Source: Candidatus Bacteroides pullicola (GTDB taxonomy: Bacteria > Bacteroidota > Bacteroidia > Bacteroidales > Bacteroidaceae). From it: DNA of 64,000 nucleotides. Position 1 is the stretch's first letter. Each line of letters starts with the position of its first letter. Shown piece after piece: positions 16,772 through 25,574 of this stretch. Where the stretch lies: NCBI GenBank assembly GCA_019115825.1, contig DXCV01000061.1:40172-104171 (forward strand). Reading direction: 5' to 3'. The notes beneath the pieces were generated by a model. It was not told the DNA's origin, ran no database searches, and saw only the letters and a list, made by a program, of their open reading frames with translations. The position numbers and the translations under genes were made by a program.

Positions 16772-16867
16772 GTGCTTGCCTTCCTTTTATATCGTCACCT
16801 GCCCCTTTTAACCAGGCGTTCTTCCTGTTGTATTTCTCTTGCCCCTCCCTTTTTACCGCTCTTCCTG

Positions 16868-17131
16868 TTCCCCTTATTTCGCATCCGCCCACGCCTCCGG
16901 TCTTGATTTTCCTGTGCAAAGCTACTGCCCGTCCATGCCGTCAAGTACCGTCCTCGGACTAATCCGATAAAATCTGGCGGCAGCCTTCCGCAAAAGCCAT
17001 GCCTTTTGGGTTTTCCGCAAGATTTGAGCGGATTTCCTTGTCTTGCATTTCCCTTTCCGCAGTCCGCCATGCACGTAAAATCAAATCCCGATGGCGGAGC
17101 CGGAAATGCTCCGAACAAAGGGAAATAAAAC
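16868..17131. repeat. Long non-coding direct repeat, copy 2
   Basis: Second copy of the ~265-base repeat at 15466-15730, with scattered substitutions. It lies between the terminator at 16742 and the gene at 17150 and keeps the leftward TAGCTTTGC box and the 3' hairpin leader. Confidence 0.85.
17071..17131 (+). promoter_or_regulatory. Conserved 5' leader hairpin, copy 2
   Basis: GCACGTAAAATCAAATCCC, stem GGAGC-(CGGAAAT)-GCTCC (17096-17112), then AAAGGGAAATAAAA. It ends 18 bases before the ATG at 17150. Confidence 0.65.
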
Positions 17132-17149
17132 AATTTAATCATTACAATT

Positions 17150-17635
17150 ATGCACGGAAAGATTTTTCAAATCACAACTTCTAAGGTGGACGAGGATAGC
17201 CGCCTTACAGAGAACACCATTGCGCAGGGCGACGGCACGGATTACGATTATTGCTCGGAAATAGGCGATGAGGAACGGCAAGAATGTATTTCTTATTTGG
17301 TGGATAAAATCCTGCCGACAGGTATGTTCGAGTTGATTTCCGAAAACGTGCTTCGCTATAACGGAGGCATCGAAGAATGGACGGAAAAATTTGTCGGCAA
17401 TATCCGTTTGAAAATGAATGAAATCACGACTGGGAACGCATACAAGTTTGTTGGCCCCGTTTATCAGCTTGAAAAGGAGCTGAAGAACCCCTTGCATACG
17501 GGGTGGCAGTTCTATATGGACGAGGATGGTTCACAAAGCTATGCGGAAGAGTCGTATGAGTTCATGTGCGCCGTCAGCAGCATGAAACCCGGCACATTGC
17601 TTTATATCGGCGGTGTCATTGATTATCATATTTGA
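17150..17635 (+). CDS. Hypothetical acidic accessory protein
   Basis: A 161-residue acidic protein starting MHGKIFQITTSKVDEDSRL, with no signal peptide, membrane segment or recognised motif. It includes QECISYLVDKILPTGMFELIS and ends GTLLYIGGVIDYHI. It sits behind leader copy 2 and begins a run of small rightward genes (17150-18689). Its acidity is compatible with a DNA-mimic or anti-defence role, which the sequence does not establish. Confidence 0.6.
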   Translation: MHGKIFQITTSKVDEDSRLTENTIAQGDGTDYDYCSEIGDEERQECISYLVDKILPTGMFELISENVLRYNGGIEEWTEKFVGNIRLKMNEITTGNAYKFVGPVYQLEKELKNPLHTGWQFYMDEDGSQSYAEESYEFMCAVSSMKPGTLLYIGGVIDYHI

Positions 17636-17690
17636 AAATACAGTAAAGCAAAAATTATCAACCTTTTTCAACCATTAAATAGACAGCATT

Positions 17691-17990
17691 ATGGATTACA
17701 ATCAGATTGCAGGGAAAGACAAACAGTTTGTGGACGAGTTTTCCCGTTTCGTAAACGGCGGGATGTGTTCAGCGGAGAAAACAGGCAGGGCAATGGCCGC
17801 CGACCACCGCTATTTGGTGAATGAAAAGGGCAAGGTCATGTTCTATTTCATGGAAGCACTGGCCGCTGACTGGCGCAAAGGCCGGTATGACCAACGTAAC
17901 GAATGGGCTTGCAGGCTGGCCGCTGCGGCCATGGACGCGTTGGAGGCGCAAGGGCTTTATTATCCCACATTTGAAAATGAGGAATATTAA
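17691..17990 (+). CDS. Small hypothetical protein (99 aa)
   Basis: A 99-residue mostly helical protein starting MDYNQIAGKDKQFVDEFSRFVNGG. It contains KTGRAMAADHRYLVNEKGKVMFYFMEALAADW and an Ala-rich helix (WACRLAAAAMDALEAQGLYY). No family is recognised. It begins 55 bases after the previous gene. Confidence 0.55.
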   Translation: MDYNQIAGKDKQFVDEFSRFVNGGMCSAEKTGRAMAADHRYLVNEKGKVMFYFMEALAADWRKGRYDQRNEWACRLAAAAMDALEAQGLYYPTFENEEY

Positions 17991-18004
17991 AAGGGCAAGA
18001 CCAG

Positions 18005-18370
18005 ATGACTATGACACAGGAAAAGATTATCGCCATTGCGGAGGAAAACGGATGGTATGTTCATATCGGCAATAACGGAAATAACGACAAGGTGATCTTT
18101 GAATTTTCAAAGTTCACCCCTTACGGGCAGGATTTCAATTTTCAGGCTGAGATGGTGGACGGCGACATTCAGACGCTCATTGACAGCATCCGTTATTTTA
18201 TGGACGGCTTCGACCCCGACAGCGAAGCATACCTTTGGCTGGGACCGGACGGCCACGGTAAGCGAGGTGCGCCATACAACATGAAGGACATCGTGGAGGA
18301 TATGGAAGCAGCCGAGGAGATGGTGTTGGACTTATGCGCCGCCTATCAGGAGGCGGACGATGACGAGTGA
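18005..18370 (+). CDS. Small acidic hypothetical protein (121 aa)
   Basis: A 121-residue acidic protein starting MTMTQEKIIAIAEENGWYVHIG. A beta-rich first half (VIFEFSKFTPYGQDFNFQAEMV) is followed by helices; a conserved-looking FDPDSEAYLWLGPDGHG segment and the acidic tail CAAYQEADDDE are notable. No family could be named with confidence. It begins 14 bases after the 17691 gene. Confidence 0.55.
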   Translation: MTMTQEKIIAIAEENGWYVHIGNNGNNDKVIFEFSKFTPYGQDFNFQAEMVDGDIQTLIDSIRYFMDGFDPDSEAYLWLGPDGHGKRGAPYNMKDIVEDMEAAEEMVLDLCAAYQEADDDE

Positions 18371-18385
18371 ATAAGATAAGGTAAC

Positions 18386-18406
18386 GGGGAGGCCGACCAC
18401 CTCCCC
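18386..18406. other. Intergenic GC hairpin
   Basis: A perfect 7-bp stem GGGGAGG-(CCGACCA)-CCTCCCC lies between the genes at 18005 and 18423, without a T-run. Possible transcript-stability or processing element. Confidence 0.4.
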
Positions 18407-18422
18407 ACAATTTCATTAAAAG

Positions 18423-18689
18423 ATGGATACAGACAAATACATTCGCAGGCTTTGCCGGAACATCCTCAGTGGACGCTTCGACTGGCGGAAGTATTGCACG
18501 GCAAGAAGTTATTTCGGGCGTTACATCTGTGTGCAACCCCTGTTCTGCTCGTATGGGCAGATAGGTTTCAGCCTCTATTTCCCGTATTCGAGGGTGCCTA
18601 TGCCCGATGTCGAGTACGATTGGGAATTGCACAAGCTGACCCTTGACGAAGAGGATTGGCGCACCTGGCTGGAAAGCGGGGAAGAGTGA
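18423..18689 (+). CDS. Small hypothetical protein (88 aa)
   Basis: An 88-residue product starting MDTDKYIRRLCRNILSGRFDW, with aromatic-rich strands (YICVQPLFCSYGQIGFSLYF) and an acidic C-terminus (LTLDEEDWRTWLESGEE). No family is recognised. It is the last rightward gene before the strong bidirectional terminator at 18695. Confidence 0.5.
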   Translation: MDTDKYIRRLCRNILSGRFDWRKYCTARSYFGRYICVQPLFCSYGQIGFSLYFPYSRVPMPDVEYDWELHKLTLDEEDWRTWLESGEE

Positions 18690-18694
18690 AAAGA

Positions 18695-18737
18695 CCAGCC
18701 GCAGGAAATGGGCAATCATCCTGCGGCTGGCTTTTTG
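18695..18737. terminator. Strong bidirectional terminator
   Basis: A perfect 12-bp stem CCAGCCGCAGGA / TCCTGCGGCTGG (18695-18706 with 18719-18730) is flanked by CTTTTTG on the right and AAAAG on the left. It ends both the small rightward genes and the leftward transfer operon that stops at 18741. Confidence 0.8.
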
Positions 18738-18740
18738 CAA

Positions 18741-20432
18741 TCACCTGTGCCATCCTCCGCCGGACGAATAGGCAGCTTTCTCCTGTTCCTGTTTGTATTC
18801 CTCCATTTCCGACAAGCGGGCGTTTACTTCCTGCAGGTTGCTTTCCAAGGTGGAGCCGTGGTCGTACTCGAAACTGTGCAGGACGGCCAGGCCGGCGTTG
18901 GCGGCCGTTCCCACTTCTATGCAGTCCATGTCCCGGTTGTACTGAAGGTGCAGAACCTCCCCGTTCTCCATTTCCAGGACGGGCATCCGGCGGTCTGACA
19001 TCGCTGAAAATTCTTCCGCCACCATGTCCTTCGCCACCTCTTTTACATCTTCGCTGGCCCGGCCGGTGCCGTAACGTCGGATGTGGTCGCGCACTTCCTC
19101 TTCCGTGAACTTGAGCATCACTTCATAGGTGCCGCCCACGCTTCCGTTGTACACGACGGCAAAGTCCTTGTCCTCGATGAGCAGGTCGTCACCCTTGTTC
19201 TGCAACGGCGACCGGAAAGTGTACTTCTCGTCCATCCCGTTGCCGTCGTAATACTCCTTGGCCAGTTTCAGGAGGCCGTCATAGTCGCCTTTGTCCTTGA
19301 GTGCGTCAAGCCGGGAAGTGTCGTCGGTGGACTGCAGGTAGGCCACGGAGGAATAGAACATCTTTCCTTGTTCCTGGGCGCCTTGCTTTTCCTTTGTGCC
19401 CTGTTCCAGTTCCTGCGTGATGCGGTCGATGCACTGGGTCATCATGGAGGTGGCCTTTTTCACGTCCAGCAAGGTGGTCTTGATGAACTGCGGGGATTCT
19501 TTCAGACTGCCAAGCCAGGATTTCAGATAAGCCGCACTGTCCTCCTTCAGATGCCGGCTCATGCCATATCTCTGCGCCACCAATGCGCTGCCCAGTTCCG
19601 CCACCAGTTCCTCGCGGGCGTAGTCGTCCGACCCGAAGGCGGCGGGCTTGATGCGTCCGAGACGGCTTTCCGCCCCGGTCGAGTGCGTCATCTCATGGAA
19701 CAGTGTGCCGTAGAACGATTCGCCGTCCTTGAACTGCGCCTTTTCCGGCACGACAATCTCATCCTTGCTGATGGAATAATAGGCATCGTTCTGGTACACT
19801 TGGCGGATGGGGCATACCCATTTGCCCTCCTGCATCATCCGGTCCACCGGCTCGAAACTGAACTCTTCCCCCGGCTGTCCGGCTTTCCGCTGTCCGCTTT
19901 TCCTCGCCAGCTTCTCATAAAGTTCAGGACGGCTCTCCTTCAGGTTGGTCTGGTCCACATTGAACACCCTGAAAACCTGCATCTTGGGATATACATTGTA
20001 TCGCTTCTGTTCTTCTTCGCTCAACTTCTTGTAATCCTCGTACTTGATTTTCTCCTTGGTTTCCTTGTCGATGCAGGTGAAAGTGGTCAACATCACCGGA
20101 AAGGACTTCTCGCCACGGAGGACGGACACCCTCGGCAAGTCATTGCCTTCCTTGTCCGTCTTTCCGTTCATGCGCGTCACCGCATCGAACGTGCAGAACC
20201 GGGGTATCTTGTATCCCTGCTTCTCGCAGTGCATGAGCAGCATCAGCGCATTTAGCCCGTTGTACTCGCGGCCTGCCATGTTCTTCGGCCATGTGAGCGC
20301 GCCGTCCGTGAACCAGGGCTTTCTCCAGTCTTTCTTGATTTCCTCGATTTTCTGTATCATCATCTCCGCGAAGAGGTCCAATGCCTTGTCCTCACTGCTC
20401 GGCCCGTCCGGATTGTGTTTCCTGTACCCCAT
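18741..20432 (-). CDS. ArdC-like antirestriction protein with intact metallopeptidase domain
   Basis: About 563 residues from MGYRKHNPDG at 20432. The N-terminal ArdC-type ssDNA-binding domain (DUF1738-like) is seen in WRKPWFTDGALTWPKNMAGREYNGLNALML and VFRVFNVDQTN. A zincin-like domain follows with the intact motif HEMTH at residues 246-250 and STGAESRLGR after it. The last ~200 residues are specific to Bacteroidales forms. ArdC proteins protect incoming ssDNA from restriction during conjugation. The longer frame to 20495 overlaps the SSB gene, so the ATG five bases after the SSB stop is preferred. It is the last gene of the transfer operon. Confidence 0.85.
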   Translation of the reverse strand: MGYRKHNPDGPSSEDKALDLFAEMMIQKIEEIKKDWRKPWFTDGALTWPKNMAGREYNGLNALMLLMHCEKQGYKIPRFCTFDAVTRMNGKTDKEGNDLPRVSVLRGEKSFPVMLTTFTCIDKETKEKIKYEDYKKLSEEEQKRYNVYPKMQVFRVFNVDQTNLKESRPELYEKLARKSGQRKAGQPGEEFSFEPVDRMMQEGKWVCPIRQVYQNDAYYSISKDEIVVPEKAQFKDGESFYGTLFHEMTHSTGAESRLGRIKPAAFGSDDYAREELVAELGSALVAQRYGMSRHLKEDSAAYLKSWLGSLKESPQFIKTTLLDVKKATSMMTQCIDRITQELEQGTKEKQGAQEQGKMFYSSVAYLQSTDDTSRLDALKDKGDYDGLLKLAKEYYDGNGMDEKYTFRSPLQNKGDDLLIEDKDFAVVYNGSVGGTYEVMLKFTEEEVRDHIRRYGTGRASEDVKEVAKDMVAEEFSAMSDRRMPVLEMENGEVLHLQYNRDMDCIEVGTAANAGLAVLHSFEYDHGSTLESNLQEVNARLSEMEEYKQEQEKAAYSSGGGWHR

Positions 20433-20437
20433 AAGCG

Positions 20438-21049
20438 TCAGTTGTTTGCCGGATAAGGCGGTTTGACATACTCTGCCATTTCGTCCACGCGGCAAGACAG
20501 GTTCAGGCTGTCGTTGTAGGCGGACAGTTCCAGTTCACCCTTGACTTCCGTCTTGGCTCCTGGCTGCAGCCAGGCCTCCCGTTCCTTGCCGAAACAGAAG
20601 AAACGCACCCAGATGTAGGTGAAGCCGTCGCCGACTTTCTCGGTACTGAAGGCGGAAAACTGGATGTAGTCCTTGCCGTTCTTGTCCTTGCGCTCTTCCA
20701 CGGACTTGCCGATTTTGCCACGGAACTCCATCTTGCCCTTGATGGAATCCTTGTCTTCAGCGGTGGCGAAGTTCACGCCCGAGGCGGAGAGGTTGAAATA
20801 CATCCGCTCTTCCCGTTTCTTCAGGATGAGCGTACCGGCCACCTCCAGCCTTGTTCCCGGGCGGTAAGCCGCCAGGTCCGTTTCGCTGCCGTCCTTGGCC
20901 ACGCTCACCTCGATGGTCTTGTTGATGCCGTTCCTGGCAGGGATTACCACGTTCAGGGCAAAGCTCACGAACGGCTTGCCCTCCTTGTCCGTGCGCATCG
21001 TCGCTTCCCGGCTGACGATGCCGCACACTGTCACATTGCATTTGATCAT
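20438..21049 (-). CDS. ssb: Single-stranded DNA-binding protein with two OB-fold-like halves
   Basis: A 203-residue SSB-like protein. The first half (residues 1-~90) has the OB pattern CNVTVCGIVSREATMR, KPFVSFALNVVIP, LEVAGTLILKK. The second half repeats it more loosely: MEFRGKIGKSVEERKDKNGK, YIQFSAFSTEKV, EVKGELELSAYNDSLNL. Classical SSB has one OB fold plus an acidic tail; here the tail is short (EYVKPPYPANN). Carriage by the element and position next to ArdC suggest coating of transferred ssDNA. Confidence 0.8.
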   Translation of the reverse strand: MIKCNVTVCGIVSREATMRTDKEGKPFVSFALNVVIPARNGINKTIEVSVAKDGSETDLAAYRPGTRLEVAGTLILKKREERMYFNLSASGVNFATAEDKDSIKGKMEFRGKIGKSVEERKDKNGKDYIQFSAFSTEKVGDGFTYIWVRFFCFGKEREAWLQPGAKTEVKGELELSAYNDSLNLSCRVDEMAEYVKPPYPANN

Positions 21050-21124
21050 ACGTCTTGAATTAAAGATTAAGTTTCGTCCGAGCCTTGACGTGTGTGATGG
21101 ATGGAGAATGTTGAATGCTGACGG

Positions 21125-21307
21125 TCAGTCGTCATAGACCGGCGCCCGTATCATTTCATAGACGATCCAAGCGGCCATGGCCGCCTGTATGCCAAGGTAA
21201 ACCAACGCGCCCGTCCTGCCGAACAGCGACAGGCAGACCGTAACGTGGAGTGCCAGCACCGACAAGGCCAACACCCCTTGTGCCAGATAAAGAAACATTC
21301 CTTTCAT
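21125..21307 (-). CDS. Small two-TM membrane protein (60 aa)
   Basis: A 60-residue hydrophobic product starting MKGMFLYLAQGVLALSVLALHV, with two membrane segments and a short acidic end (APVYDD). No family is recognised. It lies 11 bases after the peptidoglycan hydrolase gene in the transfer operon, so a role in the transfer apparatus is possible. Confidence 0.55.
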   Translation of the reverse strand: MKGMFLYLAQGVLALSVLALHVTVCLSLFGRTGALVYLGIQAAMAAWIVYEMIRAPVYDD

Positions 21308-21318
21308 ATGTCTTTCCC

Positions 21319-22860
21319 TTATTTCCGTTGCAGGCTTTCTGCCCGTTCCTGTCCTTCGCTCATTCCTTGCTCATAGTTCTGGGCGGCCTGGCGGCTCAGC
21401 ACGATGCCGTTCACCAGCCCGGCCACGCGCATCCGCTTGGCTTCGTCGGACAGGTTCCCGTCGGCCAACACCAGTGACAGTCGGTTCATCTCGGCGGTGG
21501 TCAGCTCGTGCCTGACCGTCACGATGCCGTTGTCCGCCCGGAGGACGGCCTTCCCGTTTCCCTCCATGCCTACCGTGCAGTTTTTCATGCCGGGTATGAG
21601 GGCGGTCAGGTCCGCCTGTTTCCGGTCTGCGTATTCCGACACCAACGCCTTCCGCTCCTCTTCGGTCTTGCCGTCTATCTGCACGGCCAGCAGCATCAGC
21701 GAGGTGTATGCGTTCATGGCCATTTCCACTATCGGGTCTGCACCGCTTATACCCACACCGCTGTCTTCCGAGGAGAGCAGCTTTTTCATCCATGCTTCCG
21801 TGGACAACGGACGGCTGGAATCCGGCGTTTCCGACTTGTATTTGGCCAGCAGGTCGTTCCCGTCATGCAGGGCTTGCAGGCGGATGTCGCCTTTCTGTGC
21901 GATTTCAGCCAGGTAGGCGGCCGGGTCGATATGCCTTTCCGTTCCGTCCTTGGCGATGTCCTTGACCTCGAAATGCAGGTGTTCGCCCGTGGTGCGTGTG
22001 CCGGTGTTTCCCGACACGCCGAGCTTTTGGCCTGCCTGCATTGTGTCGCCTTTCTTCACGGCGATGCTGTCCAGGTGCATATAGGTGACTTGCAGCCTGC
22101 CGCCGTCTTCCCGCGCGTATTCGACGGTGACGGATTTTCCTCCGGCGGTTTGGGTGTTGTGGTTTATGCCGACCACTTTCCCGTCCGTCTCGGTAGCCAG
22201 CACGTCGTCGTGGTCCGTGCGGATGTCAATGCCCTTGTGCATTTGTTGCTTGCTCCCGTCCATCGGGTCGGTGCGCATCCCGAAAGGCGAGGTGACGAAC
22301 AGGTATTCCTCCCGACTGACGGGGAATGAATACAAAGACCGGCTCTCCGTGTTCCTCGGATTCCCCTCCACGCCGAAAGACTTGCCTTGCGCCTTCATTT
22401 CCTGCATCACCATCCGGTCGTATTTCTGCAGTCCGTTCCGCTCGATAATCTGTTGCAGCTTGGCGGCATATCCTCCGCCCGTGGCATATCCGGCACGTTC
22501 GATGCCTTCCGCCCATCCTTCGTAGTCGTCGGGCGGAAGGGAGAAGCATTTGGCATAGCGTCCGTTCTCTTTCAGGAACAGCGAATGGTGTTCGTAGCTG
22601 TCGCCCACGGAATCGTACTTGCAGAATTTCTCGTTGGGACGGTCATCTGTATATACCAGGTAGCCGCCACCGTCCTTCAACCATGCGGACGTGGCCTTGA
22701 TGCCGAAATGGTTGTTCCCTTTCCGGGACAGTTCGCTCTGCCCGTTGCTGCTTTCCAGTATGCCCTGCGCGAGGGTGACGGAGGCCGGTATGCCGTAGCG
22801 TTTCATCTGCTCCATGGCAAATTCCGCGTACCGTTCCGCGTATTCTTGGTTCTTGCTCAT
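21319..22860 (-). CDS. Bifunctional peptidoglycan hydrolase: glucosaminidase plus M23 peptidase
   Basis: A 513-residue protein. Residues ~1-165 are a GH73-like glucosaminidase (PASVTLAQGILESSNGQSEL with the likely catalytic Glu at 36; NNHFGIK; YEHHSLFLKENGRY). Residues ~190-320 are an M23 endopeptidase (HKGIDIRTDHDD and the GEHLHFEV zinc motif). The C-terminal ~190 residues are helical and unassigned. No signal peptide is visible, so export would need another route, such as the transfer system. Such enzymes open the wall for a conjugation channel. It is in the leftward transfer operon. Confidence 0.85.
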   Translation of the reverse strand: MSKNQEYAERYAEFAMEQMKRYGIPASVTLAQGILESSNGQSELSRKGNNHFGIKATSAWLKDGGGYLVYTDDRPNEKFCKYDSVGDSYEHHSLFLKENGRYAKCFSLPPDDYEGWAEGIERAGYATGGGYAAKLQQIIERNGLQKYDRMVMQEMKAQGKSFGVEGNPRNTESRSLYSFPVSREEYLFVTSPFGMRTDPMDGSKQQMHKGIDIRTDHDDVLATETDGKVVGINHNTQTAGGKSVTVEYAREDGGRLQVTYMHLDSIAVKKGDTMQAGQKLGVSGNTGTRTTGEHLHFEVKDIAKDGTERHIDPAAYLAEIAQKGDIRLQALHDGNDLLAKYKSETPDSSRPLSTEAWMKKLLSSEDSGVGISGADPIVEMAMNAYTSLMLLAVQIDGKTEEERKALVSEYADRKQADLTALIPGMKNCTVGMEGNGKAVLRADNGIVTVRHELTTAEMNRLSLVLADGNLSDEAKRMRVAGLVNGIVLSRQAAQNYEQGMSEGQERAESLQRK

Positions 22861-22891
22861 TGCTGTGGTGTAATAATTAAAGATTGTGTTG

Positions 22892-25546
22892 TCAGCGTTT
22901 CATTCCCCTGGCATGTTCTTCCTGCCTTTCCTGGTGCCGTTCATGCTTCGGCTCTATCTGGTCGCAGATGGCCACCCTGCATCCGGCGCGTACCAGTTTG
23001 GGCAGTAACGTATCCAGGTCTTTCGACGGGAAGGCCAGCGTATCCATCTTCTGACCGTCCGAGGTTTCCGCCTTCCGGACTTCCAGGCCCAATATCTTGC
23101 CGGCTTTTCCTGCATCTTCCTTGTAGGCTTCATAGCTGTCATCATTTCGGAACAGCAGGACGGCATCGGGGTGTTTCCCTTTCAGTTGCTTCCATTGTTC
23201 CAGGACGGACGGGTCTGGTTTCAGACCGTTGGCAGCTTTCTTGTCCTTTCCCGGCCGTGTGCTTTCACCTTGTCCGGTGGTAATCCCGGCTTTTCCGCCC
23301 GACTGCTTTTCTGAAATGGTATTGCACTCTATGACATGGGCACGTAAACGGAGAATCTGTTGCCTTGTCCGCTCGTCGTCATGTTTGAATATAGGAATAA
23401 TCCTGTCAGACTGAAAAAGTGGACGTTCTTTCTCCGGTGGCAGGTTCAATTCGTTTGCGATGGTTTCCGCGTCATACATTGAAGAGTAATAGCAGTTCCC
23501 GTGCTTGAAAAGGACAATCGCTTCTGGTTGTTCTTCTTTAAGATGTTTGTACCGTTCATATTGGGATTCAGGAATATCCTTTATGGAAAAATCGTTCCTT
23601 TCCTGGCTGCCGATGGCCGCCTTTTCCGTTTGTTCACGTTCCGTTTCGACGGATTCCTTTTCGCCCGTCGTCTCTTCCTGCGACTGTCCTTTCCGAAGCA
23701 CGTCCGCGAAAAGCGTGGCCGCAAGGTGCTTCTTGTATTTCACCGGGTCGTCGGCCACCCACATCCGTTGCCATTGTTGGGGTGTCACGCTGCGTGGCTG
23801 CAGTTGCCGCCCGTCGATGGTGGCGGCACACCGGATGCCGTCCTGCCGGGTCTTGTACACGGACACGCGCTCTATCCTGTTCAGGTCTATGCCCTGTACG
23901 TCGGTGGAAAACAGGTCCGCCTTGAGTTCCGGGTTGCTTTCAGCCAGGAGGTAATACTTAAAGGCCAGTTCGCCACGCACGGCGGTAATGTTCTGCATGG
24001 CCTGTTTCAGGGTCGTGAAGAAGCGATTGAGGTCGTCCTTGTCGGGATAGACGCTGTAACCGGCCTTGCCTTCCGGCTTGATGTACAAGGCCCATCGCTT
24101 CTCGTCGTCCTGTATCATCTGCACCTGCTCGAAGTGTACCTGCCTGGCGCGCTTCACGGCCTCGGACACGTCCAGGGTGGAAAGGGTCTCCATCGACCAG
24201 TTCCGCAGCTTGGCCACCGTGACCTGCTTGCCTTCAAAGGCCAGGTCGTCAGGGCGGTAGCCCCATGCGCCGTCCGGGTTGTAGAACGCCACGTTTTCAA
24301 CGCCCTCCTTGCCCAGTATGTTCCGTATGCGCTGTTTCGACATGCCCGGCACTTCATTGTCCGCTTCCGGCGAGGCCCCGGCGGGAAGGATGACGTCGGC
24401 GCTTTTCCCGTCACCGCCCTTGACCACCACGAACGTCCTTTTCTCCTTGTCGGGATGGCGGGCTATCTCGTCCGCGATGAAATGGTACAGGGGCTGTTCC
24501 TTCTCCAGCTTGGCGGTTTCACGCAGGTTGCGGTGCGTGGCGTATTCTATCTTCTCGCCGCGTTCCGCCTTGTGTATCACGTCGAGGGCGTTGTTCACGT
24601 CACTTTCAATGATGTCGATGAGCTGGGGATTTTCCTTCAGTTCCCTTATCCAGTAGTCCGTCAGTGCCATGCTTTCGCTTGACAGGCGGGCGGGCAGGCC
24701 CAGTTCCAGCATCTTGAGGCCGGAGGCCAGTTCCACGGTAAGCCTTTCCTGCCTGACCGCGCCTTCGGACGGGGCTTTGCCGTCTTTCATCACCATGCCC
24801 TCACGGGCCAGCCGTTGTTGGTGGCCGGTGGCGCTCACCACTTGGCGGAACACCTCCTGCACATAGTCGTGGTAATGCTCGAAGTCCTTTTGGCGCGGCA
24901 CATAAACGGCATCCCTCGTGCTGTCGTAATGGGCCACGCCGCTGCCGTCCATGCGGACGGGTACCAGGTTGTCGCGCATTTTCAGCAGGAAATCGTTGAC
25001 GCGGATGTGCAGCTTGCGGTCGTCGGATTCACCGTGTCCGCGTTCTGCGGCACCCCCGTCCTTTTTCAGCAGACCGGTGTAGGCCTGGGCGTCCGTCATG
25101 GGCAGGAGGGTCTGGTCGATGTTGAACACGGTGCGCACCTCCCGGTTGTGTATGCCCTTGTAACGCTGCTTGCCTTCTTCCGGCAGTTGCAGGTAGGCTT
25201 TGCGGTCAATCACGTCTTCCGGGTTGTTGCGGTTCACGTACCTGTTCCAGTTGTAGAACAGGAAGGGCGCACCCTTCTCGTGTTCGCGTACCGGCTCCCC
25301 ACGTTGCTTTGCCTCGGAGAAGAGGGTGAAGAGGTTGGTCTTGCATCCTTTCGCGTCGGAGTCGAGTGCCATGACAAGGGCGTTGAAGGGGCTTACGGAC
25401 ACTCCTTTGGGGTAGAACCTCGGTAGGGTCTTGCCTGACGGGTTGAGCCAGTACCTTCCGGCATCCCCGGCACCGGCGAGGGCCTGGGCAAGCAGCCCGG
25501 CCTGTTTCTGCGCCGCGTTCTTTTCGATGGATGATTTCTCGTTCAT
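22892..25546 (-). CDS. ArdC-like protein with degenerate protease and MutS-domain-I-like C-terminus
   Basis: About 884 residues from MNEKSSIEKNAAQKQ at 25546. The N-terminus looks like the ArdC ssDNA-binding domain (YWLNPSGKTLPRFYPKG, VSPFNALVMAL, VRTVFNIDQT). The following zincin region aligns with that of the 18741 gene, but HEMTH is replaced by RQVVS, so protease activity should be absent. Near the C-terminus HPDAVLLFRNDDSYEAYKED and LVRAGCRVAICDQIE closely follow MutS domain I; a second, weaker unit (QPEAIVLFKHGNCYYSSMYD) comes before it. I read it as a DNA-binding or nucleic-acid-protection protein of the transfer system. The longer frame to 25675 overlaps the next gene. Confidence 0.75.
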   Translation of the reverse strand: MNEKSSIEKNAAQKQAGLLAQALAGAGDAGRYWLNPSGKTLPRFYPKGVSVSPFNALVMALDSDAKGCKTNLFTLFSEAKQRGEPVREHEKGAPFLFYNWNRYVNRNNPEDVIDRKAYLQLPEEGKQRYKGIHNREVRTVFNIDQTLLPMTDAQAYTGLLKKDGGAAERGHGESDDRKLHIRVNDFLLKMRDNLVPVRMDGSGVAHYDSTRDAVYVPRQKDFEHYHDYVQEVFRQVVSATGHQQRLAREGMVMKDGKAPSEGAVRQERLTVELASGLKMLELGLPARLSSESMALTDYWIRELKENPQLIDIIESDVNNALDVIHKAERGEKIEYATHRNLRETAKLEKEQPLYHFIADEIARHPDKEKRTFVVVKGGDGKSADVILPAGASPEADNEVPGMSKQRIRNILGKEGVENVAFYNPDGAWGYRPDDLAFEGKQVTVAKLRNWSMETLSTLDVSEAVKRARQVHFEQVQMIQDDEKRWALYIKPEGKAGYSVYPDKDDLNRFFTTLKQAMQNITAVRGELAFKYYLLAESNPELKADLFSTDVQGIDLNRIERVSVYKTRQDGIRCAATIDGRQLQPRSVTPQQWQRMWVADDPVKYKKHLAATLFADVLRKGQSQEETTGEKESVETEREQTEKAAIGSQERNDFSIKDIPESQYERYKHLKEEQPEAIVLFKHGNCYYSSMYDAETIANELNLPPEKERPLFQSDRIIPIFKHDDERTRQQILRLRAHVIECNTISEKQSGGKAGITTGQGESTRPGKDKKAANGLKPDPSVLEQWKQLKGKHPDAVLLFRNDDSYEAYKEDAGKAGKILGLEVRKAETSDGQKMDTLAFPSKDLDTLLPKLVRAGCRVAICDQIEPKHERHQERQEEHARGMKR

Positions 25547-25574
25547 AATATCGTTTTTTTTAGATGTTCCGTTT

